NCBI GenBank assembly: GCA_016741915.1
Contig: JACVCS010000028.1
Location: 1-41,378, forward strand
Source of the DNA: Phycisphaerales bacterium
GTDB lineage: Bacteria > Planctomycetota > Phycisphaerae > Phycisphaerales > UBA1924
Length of the DNA stretch: 41,378 bases
Reading direction: 5' to 3'
Under the pieces are notes generated by a model that saw only the letters and a program-made list of their open reading frames with translations, was not told the DNA's origin and did not search any database. Of the stretch, positions 26,569-33,362 are shown one piece after another (position 1 is the stretch's first letter; each line of letters starts with the position of its first letter). Made by a program: the position numbers and the translations under genes.

Positions 26569-26598
26569 GCCTGATGCCCAGTGCCCAGTGCCTACTTC
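26569..26598 (-). repeat. short dispersed repeat, copy 1
   Basis: Read on the minus strand, GAAGTAGGCA is followed by CTGGGCACTGGGCA and TCAGGC. The same modules, in a different order, occur at 41066-41100. This copy starts 1 nt after the cupin stop codon. Confidence 0.7.
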
Positions 26599-26599
26599 T

Positions 26600-27103
26600 T
26601 CACAACGGATTCGGTCCCAGGATCGTGATCCCGAAGTTCGGTGCCTCGCGGCCGATCCGCTCGATGATGAGCGACTCCGCCGGGGGTTGGCCCTTCTCAT
26701 CTTTCCCGCCGATCCGGCTGTAGAACGCCTCGAAGTTCGCTGGCGGTGTGACGATCAGCAGGAACTTCGCCGGCGATTTGGTGCGGTTTTTGAACGTGTG
26801 CGGCAGCCCGCGCGGCGCAAAGACAAACGAGCCCTTCGGCGCTTCGATGATCTTCCCGTCGCAGATGAACGTCACAGTGCCTTCGAGGATGTAGAACGCC
26901 TCGTCCTCACGCGTGTGCACGTGCATGGGCGGGCCCGCGTCGGGCATCGCGACGTACTCGTTGAGCGAGAAATGGTCGTTCGTCTCCGCCGCGGCGATCT
27001 TCAGAATCGTCGCGTCCCCGCCCGGGGTGTGCATGACGAATCCCTCACCGGGCGGGACAAACTTCGCTGCAAGCGTGCGGTTCGTGCTCATGCTCATCAG
27101 CAT
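26600..27103 (-). CDS. cupin-domain protein
   Basis: This small single-cupin protein is about 167 residues long. Motif 1 is HVHTREDEAFYILEG, giving the H-x-H and Glu metal ligands, and motif 2 supplies His in PRGLPHTFKN. The fold and metal site are clear; the reaction is not. Quercetin-2,3-dioxygenase-like and related small cupins have this layout (a leading PGEGFVMHTPGGDATILK, then GPPMHVH). Three in-frame ATGs at 27103, 27097 and 27091 are possible and none has a good ribosome site. The product is probably cytoplasmic. It is divergent from the dockerin-tailed gene across about 50 nt, and a dispersed repeat abuts its stop codon. Confidence 0.82.
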   Translation of the reverse strand: MLMSMSTNRTLAAKFVPPGEGFVMHTPGGDATILKIAAAETNDHFSLNEYVAMPDAGPPMHVHTREDEAFYILEGTVTFICDGKIIEAPKGSFVFAPRGLPHTFKNRTKSPAKFLLIVTPPANFEAFYSRIGGKDEKGQPPAESLIIERIGREAPNFGITILGPNPL

Positions 27104-27156
27104 ACGCCGGGTTTTGCGATCTTCGAGTTCGCCGATCGCTGGCAAACCGCTCTATC

Positions 27157-28257
27157 GTGCGGCACACTTCATCCATCGTGATCGATCCACCGCCGCCATC
27201 TTCACGCTCGCCCGGGGGCACCATCGCACAGGGCGTTGTGCTGGCGTTGATGCTCGCGGCGACGACATCGCACGCGCAGGTGCTCTACGACGCCTCGCTC
27301 GCGTCACTCCCCGGCGATCAGGGGTACCTTGCGTACCTTCCGCCGCTGGGCACCGGTGGCGGCAGCGAAACGCTCGTGTCCAATCCGGGGCCCGGTGTGC
27401 CGGCGCATGTGCGGATGCAGACGCTCCCCGAGAACAGCAACCGAGGCGGGTACTTCTCGCACGTGGCCTTCCCGCCGTTCATACCGCTCTCACCGGTGAA
27501 CATCGCGTGGCCCGTGCTCAGTTCGGCTTCGGGCTACACCGTGCGGTTCGACGTTCGGTTGCAAAGCGAATCGCACGCCACCCCCAACCGCGCCGGGTTC
27601 AGCGTCATCACCATCGACTCGACGGGTAAGGGCATCGAACTGTCGTTCTGGCCGGGCTCGATCTGGGCCCAGGAAGGCGGGCAAGCACCGCTGCTGTTTA
27701 CCCAGGCCGAGGGGGCGTCGGTGGACACCACCAGCGCGTTCGCTCGCTACGAACTCAGCGTGCACCAGAACCTCTACGTGCTGTTCAAGGACAGGCGGTT
27801 CGTCCTTTTCGGTGCGCTGCGGGACTACAGCGCCTTCGACGCGGCCTCTTCAGGCCTGCCGTTCAATCCGTACACCACGCGGAGCTTTCTCTTCCTGGGC
27901 GACAACACCAACAGCGCCTCCGCAACGACGCTCCTCTCCCGTGTGCAGATCACCCAAGGCCCCGCGCCGTACCGCTTCGGGTGCCAGCCCGCCGACATCG
28001 CCGACGACTCGGGGAACACCCTCCCCAGCAACCTGCCCAACAACGGCCTGAACGAGGGGGACTACAACGCCTTCTTCGGCGCAGCGGGGTTTTTCTTCCA
28101 AGCGAGCCTGGGTCCCTCGGCCATCGGCGGCACCTGCGACATCGCCTGCGATTCGGGCGACCCGCTGCCCCTGCCCCCCGTTACCTGCACCAACAACGGC
28201 GTGAATGAAGGCGATTTCAACTGCTTCTTCAACAACCTCTTCCTGCCCTGCCCCTAA
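27157..28257 (+). CDS. exported GC-type dockerin-anchored protein with choice-of-anchor-Y-like domain
   Basis: The signal peptide (GVVLALMLAATTSHAQ) ends about residue 41. The following domain of about 220 residues runs LYDASLASLPGDQGYLAY, RAGFSVITIDSTGKGIELSFW, LRDYSAF and FLFLGDNTNSASATTLLSRVQI. This resembles the 'choice-of-anchor Y' domain of exported cyanobacterial and planctomycete proteins. The C-terminus has two related units, PADIADDSG...NGLNEGDYNAFF and CDIACDSG...NGVNEGDFNCFF, typical of the GC-type dockerin tails of Phycisphaerales. These Asp/Asn-rich units look calcium-binding, and the paired Cys may form disulfides. Binding partner and ligand are unknown. The start is a GTG at 27157, or 27178; neither has a clear ribosome site. 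Confidence 0.85.
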   Translation: MRHTSSIVIDPPPPSSRSPGGTIAQGVVLALMLAATTSHAQVLYDASLASLPGDQGYLAYLPPLGTGGGSETLVSNPGPGVPAHVRMQTLPENSNRGGYFSHVAFPPFIPLSPVNIAWPVLSSASGYTVRFDVRLQSESHATPNRAGFSVITIDSTGKGIELSFWPGSIWAQEGGQAPLLFTQAEGASVDTTSAFARYELSVHQNLYVLFKDRRFVLFGALRDYSAFDAASSGLPFNPYTTRSFLFLGDNTNSASATTLLSRVQITQGPAPYRFGCQPADIADDSGNTLPSNLPNNGLNEGDYNAFFGAAGFFFQASLGPSAIGGTCDIACDSGDPLPLPPVTCTNNGVNEGDFNCFFNNLFLPCP

Positions 28258-28271
28258 GGCGAGGGGCATCC

Positions 28272-28301
28272 CCAGTCTTCTAGAAGATTGGTCTTTGTTT
28301 G
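28272..28301 (+). terminator. terminator of the dockerin-tailed gene
   Basis: CCAGTCTT and AAGATTGG pair around CTAG with one G-U, followed by TCTTTGTTTG. It lies 15 nt after the stop codon. Confidence 0.6.
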
Positions 28302-28402
28302 TGTATGTGGAAAACGGGCCAAAGAAAGTGCCAGAGTGCCCGAACTGGGTATCGCAGCCGGGCGTAGAAGGGGGGTCACGACTTCTCCTCTTCTCCGCGT
28401 AA

Positions 28403-28445
28403 ACGAACCAGGCCGGCATCTCAAGCCGGCCTGGCTCGTTTTTGG
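28403..28445 (+). terminator. second intrinsic terminator
   Basis: CCAGGCCGGC and GCCGGCCTGG form a perfect 10-bp stem around ATCTCAA, extended by ACGA/TCGT beyond one mismatch and followed by TTTTT. It starts right after the TAA of a 33-codon open frame (28301-28402, GTG start) that I do not regard as a proven gene. Confidence 0.75.
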
Positions 28446-28633
28446 ATTTTCGTATAGCCTGCTTCGGAACTGTCAGGCTTCAGGACGGGGTTTTGAGGAG
28501 TTCCCGAACCCGGGTCGTCGGCACTCCTGAGCGGATGAAAGATGGTTTGGTTTTTGATCGGTTGTGTTTGCGAACTGGTGGTTCGTGGGGCCTTTGACCG
28601 GGGTATGCGGGGGTTCTATTGTTCCTCCCCCAA

Positions 28634-28916
28634 GGGCCGACCGTGACGGACGCGTGCTGGATAGTTTTCAGCATGCCGAGGCGCGGTCAGGGGTCTCCGG
28701 ATCGCGGCTGATCGGAGGTCCCGCCCTCAACCCGTGCGTGAAAAGGACGCCGGGTGACTCGCCGCGGCCTGGTTCTGCGGGCATTGATCGAACGGCGATC
28801 AGTGCTGGTGCGGAGTCCCGGTCGCGTCACGCGACGGCGACACGCACCCAAGAACCCCGCCTCCATCCGGGGTTCGCAGACGGAGGCTTATCAGCGCTGC
28901 TCGGTCAACGAGGCCC
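28634..28916 (+). ncRNA. candidate structured non-coding RNA
   Basis: A 10-bp long-range helix encloses the region: GGGCCGACCG (28634-28643) pairs with CGGTC and GGCCC (28902-28906 and 28912-28916) around a 5-nt bulge. Inside are five successive hairpins. H1 (28652-28676) has 8 bp. H2 (28691-28721) has 12 bp with one bulge. H3 (28730-28755) has 9 bp with one bulge. H4 (28781-28805) has 10 bp. H5 (28807-28848) has 6 bp outside and 8 bp inside. A sixth arm is either GAACCCCG/CGGGGTTC (28852-28875) or the mutually exclusive GCCTCC/GGAGGC (28859-28887). Four G-U pairs in H1, H2 and H4 would be A-C mismatches on the minus strand, favouring the plus strand. Hairpins at 28496-28528, 28571-28585 and 28924-28937 flank it. 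The open frames here look non-coding. It is not an RNA family I recognise. Confidence 0.5.
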
Positions 28917-28966
28917 CTGAAACCGATCGAAAGATCGACGGGCGAGAAGTTCAGGCTTCGCGATAC

Positions 28967-29037
28967 TGGCCGATGGTGTAACGGTAGCACAGCAGATTTT
29001 GGTTCTGCTTGTCCTGGTTCGAATCCAGGTCGGCCAG
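28967..29037 (+). tRNA. tRNA-Gln (anticodon TTG)
   Basis: This is a 71-nt cloverleaf. The acceptor TGGCCGA pairs perfectly with TCGGCCA. The anticodon loop TTTTGGT lies in a GCAGA/TCTGC stem, and the T arm is CCTGG-TTCGAAT-CCAGG. The discriminator is G, as usual for Gln. No CCA is encoded. Confidence 0.96.
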
Positions 29038-29181
29038 CTTCCTTTCTCGGATCGACCCTCTCGAAAGCGTGCGGCGCACGTCGCTTCGAGTCGGGTGATC
29101 GGGAGCGTGAAGGCCGGTCGCGAAAGACACCATCGCCGCCTCGTGAAGTTCAGTTGACCGGGCGTGCACTGACGCACGCAT

Positions 29182-30021
29182 ATGTCCAGCACCAACGCAA
29201 GCACCTCCGCGAAAAGTTCCAACCGTCCGATGCTGCCGCCGACGGCGATCATCCTCGCCGCGGGCAAGGGCACGCGCATGCGCAGCGACCTGCCCAAGGT
29301 TCTGCACGAGGTGGGCGGGCGGCCGATGGTGTGCGCGGTGGTGGATGCCTGCCGCGAGGCGGGGTGTCAGCGGGTGGTGCTGGTGGTGGGGTACAAGCGC
29401 GAGCTGGTCTATGAGGCGGTGGCGAAGCAGCCCAAGAGCTGGGTGGCGGGGATCGAGTACGCGATCCAGGACGAGCAGCTTGGGACCGGGCACGCGGTGC
29501 GGTGTGCGGAGAAGTGCTTCGCCGACGATCTGAAGCCCGGTGCGCCGGCGCGGGATGTGTTTGTGCTTGCCGGCGACGGCCCGCTGATCCGCGGGGCGAC
29601 GCTGAAGCAGCTTCTGTCTCTGCACCGCAAGAGCGGCGCGGGGGCGACGCTGGCGACGAGCGTGATCGCCGACCCGACGGGGTACGGGCGGATCGTCCGC
29701 GACGCGTCGGGGAAGCTGAGCAAGATCGTCGAGCACAAGGAGTGCACGCCCGATCAGCTCGCCATCCGCGAGGTGAACCCGAGCTATTACTGCTTCGACC
29801 TGGCGAAGATGTTCTCAACGCTGGCGCGTGTGAAGCGGAACGAGGTTTCGGGCGAGTACTACATCACCGATGTGCCGGCGATGATGCTTTCTGAGAAGCA
29901 GGGGGTCGAGGTGATCGACGCGGTGCCTCCCGAGGACGTGTTGAGCATCAACACGCCCGAGCAGCTCGCTGAAGTTGACGCGATTTATCGCAAACGCGGC
30001 GCGGTTGGGGGTGCACGGTGA
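29182..30021 (+). CDS. GlmU-like UDP-N-acetylglucosamine pyrophosphorylase domain protein
   Basis: This is a nucleotidyltransferase of the GlmU N-domain type, expected to make UDP-GlcNAc from UTP and GlcNAc-1-phosphate. It has LAAGKGTRMRSDLPKVLH, AIQDEQLGTGHAVRCAE, the metal-site GDGPLI (usually GDxPL), GYGRIVRD, and NPSYYCFD in place of the usual E-x-N-x-G. The 279-residue protein ends after this domain. The left-handed beta-helix acetyltransferase half of bifunctional GlmU is absent, so acetylation must be done elsewhere. The start at 29182 lacks a good ribosome site; the ATG at 29230 is an alternative. Its stop overlaps the GTG of prs by 4 nt. Confidence 0.85.
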   Translation: MSSTNASTSAKSSNRPMLPPTAIILAAGKGTRMRSDLPKVLHEVGGRPMVCAVVDACREAGCQRVVLVVGYKRELVYEAVAKQPKSWVAGIEYAIQDEQLGTGHAVRCAEKCFADDLKPGAPARDVFVLAGDGPLIRGATLKQLLSLHRKSGAGATLATSVIADPTGYGRIVRDASGKLSKIVEHKECTPDQLAIREVNPSYYCFDLAKMFSTLARVKRNEVSGEYYITDVPAMMLSEKQGVEVIDAVPPEDVLSINTPEQLAEVDAIYRKRGAVGGAR

Positions 30022-31004
30022 GCCCAGGGCCGAATACGGCGGACATGAAGATCTTCTGCGGGCGGGCGAGCTCTTCGCTTGCCAAGCGGATGTGCGAACA
30101 CCTGAAGATGCCGCTGGGTCAGGCGCGGATCGAGACGTTCCCGGATACGGAAACGCTCGTGAAGCTCGAGGACGACGTGCGCGGGCGCGACTGCTTTGTC
30201 GTGCTGTCGACGTGCTCGCCCGTGAACGAAAACCTGATGGAGCTGCTGATCTTCATCGACTGCCTCAAGCGCGCCAGCGCCCGGCGCGTGACGGCGGTGA
30301 TCCCGTACTTCGGCTACGCGCGGCAGGACCGCAAGGACGAAGGGCGCGTGCCCATCACCGCGAAGCTGGTTGCGAACCTCATCACCAGCGCCCGCGCTGA
30401 TCGTGTGCTGGCGATCGACCTGCACGCGGCGCAGATCCAGGGCTTCTTTGATATCCAGGTCGACCACCTTACCGCCAGCCCGGTGCTGGTTGAGTACTTC
30501 CTGCGCAAGCGCAACGAGCTGAGCAACCTGTGCCTGGTGAGCCCGGACCTGGGCAACGTGAAAGTCGCGGAGAGCTTCGCGGTGGCGCTGGGGGGCGATC
30601 TGGCGATCATCAACAAGCGGCGCGTCTCGGGCTCCGAGGTTATCACCGACAACATCATCGGCGAGGTGAAGGGCAAGAGCGTGCTGATGGTCGACGACAT
30701 GATCTCCACCGGCGGCACGCTGTGCGAGGCGGCGGAGTTGCTGATGCGCCGCGGCGCGAAGGAAGTCATCGCCGCCGCCACGCACGCGGTCTTCGCGGGC
30801 AAGGCTGGCGAGCGCCTGGCGGCTTCGCCCATCAGCAAGATCATCGTGACCGACACGATCCCCGATGGTCCGCGGCTGGACCCGTGCCGGGGCAAGCTCG
30901 AAGTGCTCAGCGTGGGCGAACTGCTGGGCGAGGCGATCGATCGGATCCACAAGAACTTGTCCATCAGCGCTCTGTTCAAGAAGAGCTCGGGGACCAAACG
31001 CTGA
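30018..31004 (+). CDS. prs: ribose-phosphate pyrophosphokinase
   Basis: Prs makes PRPP from ribose-5-phosphate and ATP for nucleotide, His and Trp synthesis. The family landmarks are present: FCGRASSSLAKRM, the PYFGYARQDRK catalytic flexible-loop region, DLHAAQIQGFFD and the PRPP-binding VLMVDDMISTGGTL. The C-terminus is typical up to LSISALF. The GTG at 30018 overlaps the previous stop (GTGA), implying coupled translation. An ATG nine codons later (30045) matches the usual family start and may be used instead. It belongs to the glmU-prs-ctc-pth cluster. Confidence 0.95.
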   Translation: MSPGPNTADMKIFCGRASSSLAKRMCEHLKMPLGQARIETFPDTETLVKLEDDVRGRDCFVVLSTCSPVNENLMELLIFIDCLKRASARRVTAVIPYFGYARQDRKDEGRVPITAKLVANLITSARADRVLAIDLHAAQIQGFFDIQVDHLTASPVLVEYFLRKRNELSNLCLVSPDLGNVKVAESFAVALGGDLAIINKRRVSGSEVITDNIIGEVKGKSVLMVDDMISTGGTLCEAAELLMRRGAKEVIAAATHAVFAGKAGERLAASPISKIIVTDTIPDGPRLDPCRGKLEVLSVGELLGEAIDRIHKNLSISALFKKSSGTKR

Positions 31005-31086
31005 GCGGCGTTGAGCGGTTGAGTTGAACGAAGTTGAAACGTACTGAAACCAAGCACCACTTTTTCACAGGTTTGAGGAGAAACAC

Positions 31087-31815
31087 ATGCACGAGAAGGC
31101 ACCGATTCTGAAGGCAACGAAGCGTGAACGGCTCGGCTCGCGGTACGCGGCCCGCAGCCGCGCCGCGGGCAAGCTCCCCGGCGTGATCTACGGCCACGGG
31201 CAGGCCCCGGTGGCGGTGGACTTCGAGGGCAAAGACGCCGTCGACCACATTGAGAAGGGCGAGAAGGTCTTCCGCCTTGACCTGGGCGGCGAGACGGCCG
31301 GTCAGGTCATGCTGCTGAAGGAAGTGCAGTTCGACTACCTGGGCGACACGATCGTGCACGCGGACTTCGCGCGCGTCGACCTGAACGAGCGCGTGAAGAC
31401 GAAGGTTCACGTCGAGCTCCGCGGCGAGGCGATCGGGCTGAAGATCGCCGGCGCGATCCTCATGCACCCGACCAACGAGATCGAGATCGAGTGCCGCGTC
31501 GCGGATCTGCCCGACGTGATCACGCTGGATATCTCGGGGCTGGAACTGAACCAGTCGATCACGGCCGACAAGGTCGTGCTGCCCGTGAAGGACATGAAGC
31601 TGCTGACGGACCCGCACTCGATCATCGCGCAGATCGTCGAGGCGAAGGAAGAGGTCGTTGCCGAGGCCGCCGCGGTCGGCGCCGAAGCGACGGCCCCGGA
31701 AGTCATCGGCGAGAAGGAGCGTCTGGAGAAGGCCGCCGCCGAAGGTAAGGCCCCGGCCGCGGGTGCGAAGCCCGCCGCGGGCGCCGCGGCTGCCAAGCCC
31801 GCCGCCAAGAAGTAA
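31087..31815 (+). CDS. rplY: 50S ribosomal protein bL25 (Ctc/TL5 form)
   Basis: bL25 binds 5S rRNA. The N-domain begins LKATKRERLGSRYAARSRAAGKLPGVIYGHG, the classic L25 motif. A C-terminal beta domain (VELRGEAIGLKIAGAILMHPTNEIEIECRVADLPD) makes this the long Ctc/TL5 type of about 210 residues. A further Ala/Lys/Pro-rich tail of about 35 residues ends in AAKPAAKK. GAGGAG lies just before the ATG. The 82-nt upstream gap contains several TTGA repeats and a T-rich stretch, so it may also have its own promoter. Confidence 0.94.
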   Translation: MHEKAPILKATKRERLGSRYAARSRAAGKLPGVIYGHGQAPVAVDFEGKDAVDHIEKGEKVFRLDLGGETAGQVMLLKEVQFDYLGDTIVHADFARVDLNERVKTKVHVELRGEAIGLKIAGAILMHPTNEIEIECRVADLPDVITLDISGLELNQSITADKVVLPVKDMKLLTDPHSIIAQIVEAKEEVVAEAAAVGAEATAPEVIGEKERLEKAAAEGKAPAAGAKPAAGAAAAKPAAKK

Positions 31816-31931
31816 TCCTCCGTTCGCGTCGGTTGATTGTCAGCGTGATTCGCATTTCCCGCGCGTGCCTGCGAGTTCACACAGCACGCGGGCACCGCGG
31901 GATTGGAAGAAAGGACACCGGTCAGCGTCAC

Positions 31932-32612
31932 ATGAAACTCATCGTGGGCCTGGGCAACCCGGGCACCCAGTACGAACGCACACGCCACAACGCCGGTTTC
32001 CTGGCGATCGACCGCCTCGCGCGGCTGTTCGCCCGTGAGGCCGGCAAGCGGCAACGATTCGGCGGCGAGGTCATCGAGGCCTCCGTCGCCGGGGATAAGT
32101 GCGTTTTGCTGAAGCCGATGCGGTTCATGAACTGCTCCGGGACGAGCGTCGCCGAGGCGGTGGGCTTCTACAAGCTCAACCCCTCGACCGACGTGCTGGT
32201 GTTGGTGGACGACTACGCCTTGCCGCTGGGCACTCTGCGCATCCGCGCCGAGGGTTCCGCCGGCGGGCACAACGGTCTGTCCGACATCCAGCGTGCCCTT
32301 TCCACCCAGGCGTATCCGCGCGTGCGGATCGGGATCGACCAGCCCCCCGCGGGGTACGACGACCCGGCCGACTGGGTCCTCGGTCGATTCTCCGATGCGG
32401 AGCTGACGCTTTTGCAACCGGCGCTCGACCGGCTCTGTCAGGCGGTGGAGGTCTTCACCCGCGACAGCATCACCAAGGCGATGAACAAGTTCAACGCCAA
32501 AGTGACGCCGAAGCCCGAAGCCAACACCGCAACCAACACCGCCGCGCCGCAAGGAACGAAGCCCGCTCAGCCGTCTACGGCGAGCGAGCAGAAGCCAACC
32601 GGCAAGGCCTGA
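31932..32612 (+). CDS. pth: peptidyl-tRNA hydrolase
   Basis: Pth recycles tRNA from drop-off peptidyl-tRNA. It begins MKLIVGLGNPGTQYERTRHNAGF, with the conserved Asn and catalytic His. Later motifs are MNCSGTSV, VDDYALPLG (Asp of the catalytic site) and GSAGGHNGLSDI. About 40 C-terminal residues (NTATNTAAPQGTKPAQ...) form a Thr/Ala/Pro-rich tail not needed by the core fold. The ATG at 31932 was chosen from this N-terminus; AAAGGA is a rather distant 17 nt upstream. It follows rplY by 116 nt. Confidence 0.94.
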   Translation: MKLIVGLGNPGTQYERTRHNAGFLAIDRLARLFAREAGKRQRFGGEVIEASVAGDKCVLLKPMRFMNCSGTSVAEAVGFYKLNPSTDVLVLVDDYALPLGTLRIRAEGSAGGHNGLSDIQRALSTQAYPRVRIGIDQPPAGYDDPADWVLGRFSDAELTLLQPALDRLCQAVEVFTRDSITKAMNKFNAKVTPKPEANTATNTAAPQGTKPAQPSTASEQKPTGKA

Positions 32613-32704
32613 ACCGACGCGAACGAATCTGAATCCAACACCATTCACGAAGCCCTCAAGCCAACGAATCTCGAAAGAGCGAGTCAAGAAACAAGGAAAG
32701 CACC

Positions 32705-33121
32705 ATGCCGAACGTTCCCACCGTGTCATACGAAGCCATGTTCCTCTTCCCCCAGGGCGCAACCGCGGACCTGAAGGGCGCCGTGGAGCACATCAAGGAC
32801 ATCCTCACCCGCAACGGCGCGACGATCATCGCGCTGAAGAAGTGGGGGGACCGTCCGTTGGCGTACCCGATCGACAAGCAGAAGCGCGGGCTGTACATCC
32901 TGTGCTACTTCTCGGTGACCACCGACAAGCTCGGCACCATCGAGCGGAGCTTCAACCTCTCCGAGCAGATCATCCGCCAGCTCATCGTCCGCGCCGATCA
33001 CCTCACCCTTGAGGAGATGCAGGCCGCCGAGGGTCAGGCCGACCTGCTCATCGAGGCCAACCTCCGCGCCGAGTCGGCCCCCGCGCCGGCCGCTCCGGCC
33101 GCGGCCGCGCCCAACGCCTGA
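32705..33121 (+). CDS. rpsF: 30S ribosomal protein bS6
   Basis: bS6 is a small-subunit platform protein that pairs with bS18. The sequence SYEAMFLFPQGATADLKGAVEHIKDILTRNGATI, then KKWGDRPLAYPIDKQKRGLYILCYF and FNLSEQIIRQLIVR are diagnostic. It ends in an Ala/Pro tail (APAPAAPAAAAPNA). AAGGAAAG precedes the ATG. Unlike many bacteria, rpsF is not followed by ssb, rpsR or rplI; a strong terminator comes directly after. Confidence 0.94.
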   Translation: MPNVPTVSYEAMFLFPQGATADLKGAVEHIKDILTRNGATIIALKKWGDRPLAYPIDKQKRGLYILCYFSVTTDKLGTIERSFNLSEQIIRQLIVRADHLTLEEMQAAEGQADLLIEANLRAESAPAPAAPAAAAPNA

Positions 33122-33182
33122 TCGCTTTCCGCGATCGGGCTTTCGGCCCTCGGTGAGAACCGAGGTTCAAGCCAATCATGCC

Positions 33183-33217
33183 CCGGCCCCGCGCAACCCG
33201 CGGGGCCGGTTGCTTTT
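33183..33217 (+). terminator. intrinsic terminator after rpsF
   Basis: CCGGCCCCGCG and CGCGGGGCCGG form a perfect 11-bp stem around CAACC, followed by TTGCTTTT. It closes the glmU-prs-rplY-pth-rpsF cluster. Confidence 0.9.
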
Positions 33218-33362
33218 GTCGGTGTTCTCACGCACGCCCACGCGGCGCGGGCACACCGTCGGGTTAGAATGCCCGCAGTGCCGCCTTCAACCATGCGAGC
33301 GTTGAGGGCACCGTCGGGTGACTGTCCTTCGTACGCCAAGCCTGTTTCGCACCGGAGCGCTT

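Noticed and set aside
28669..28690. GCATGCCGAGG resembles the conserved box near the 5' end of tmRNA
   Set aside because: There is no tag reading frame, no GGTTCGA-type tRNA-like 3' half, and no 5' GGGG...TTCGAC segment in either linear or permuted order.
28564..28920. 118-codon frame over the structured region
   Set aside because: The composition does not look like the surrounding genes, no ribosome site or domain is seen, and hairpin structure dominates the region.
28490..28940. RNase P RNA, by length and hairpin density
   Set aside because: The near-universal GAGGAAAGTCC and ACAGAA segments of helix P4 are absent on both strands; only GGCTTAT occurs by itself.
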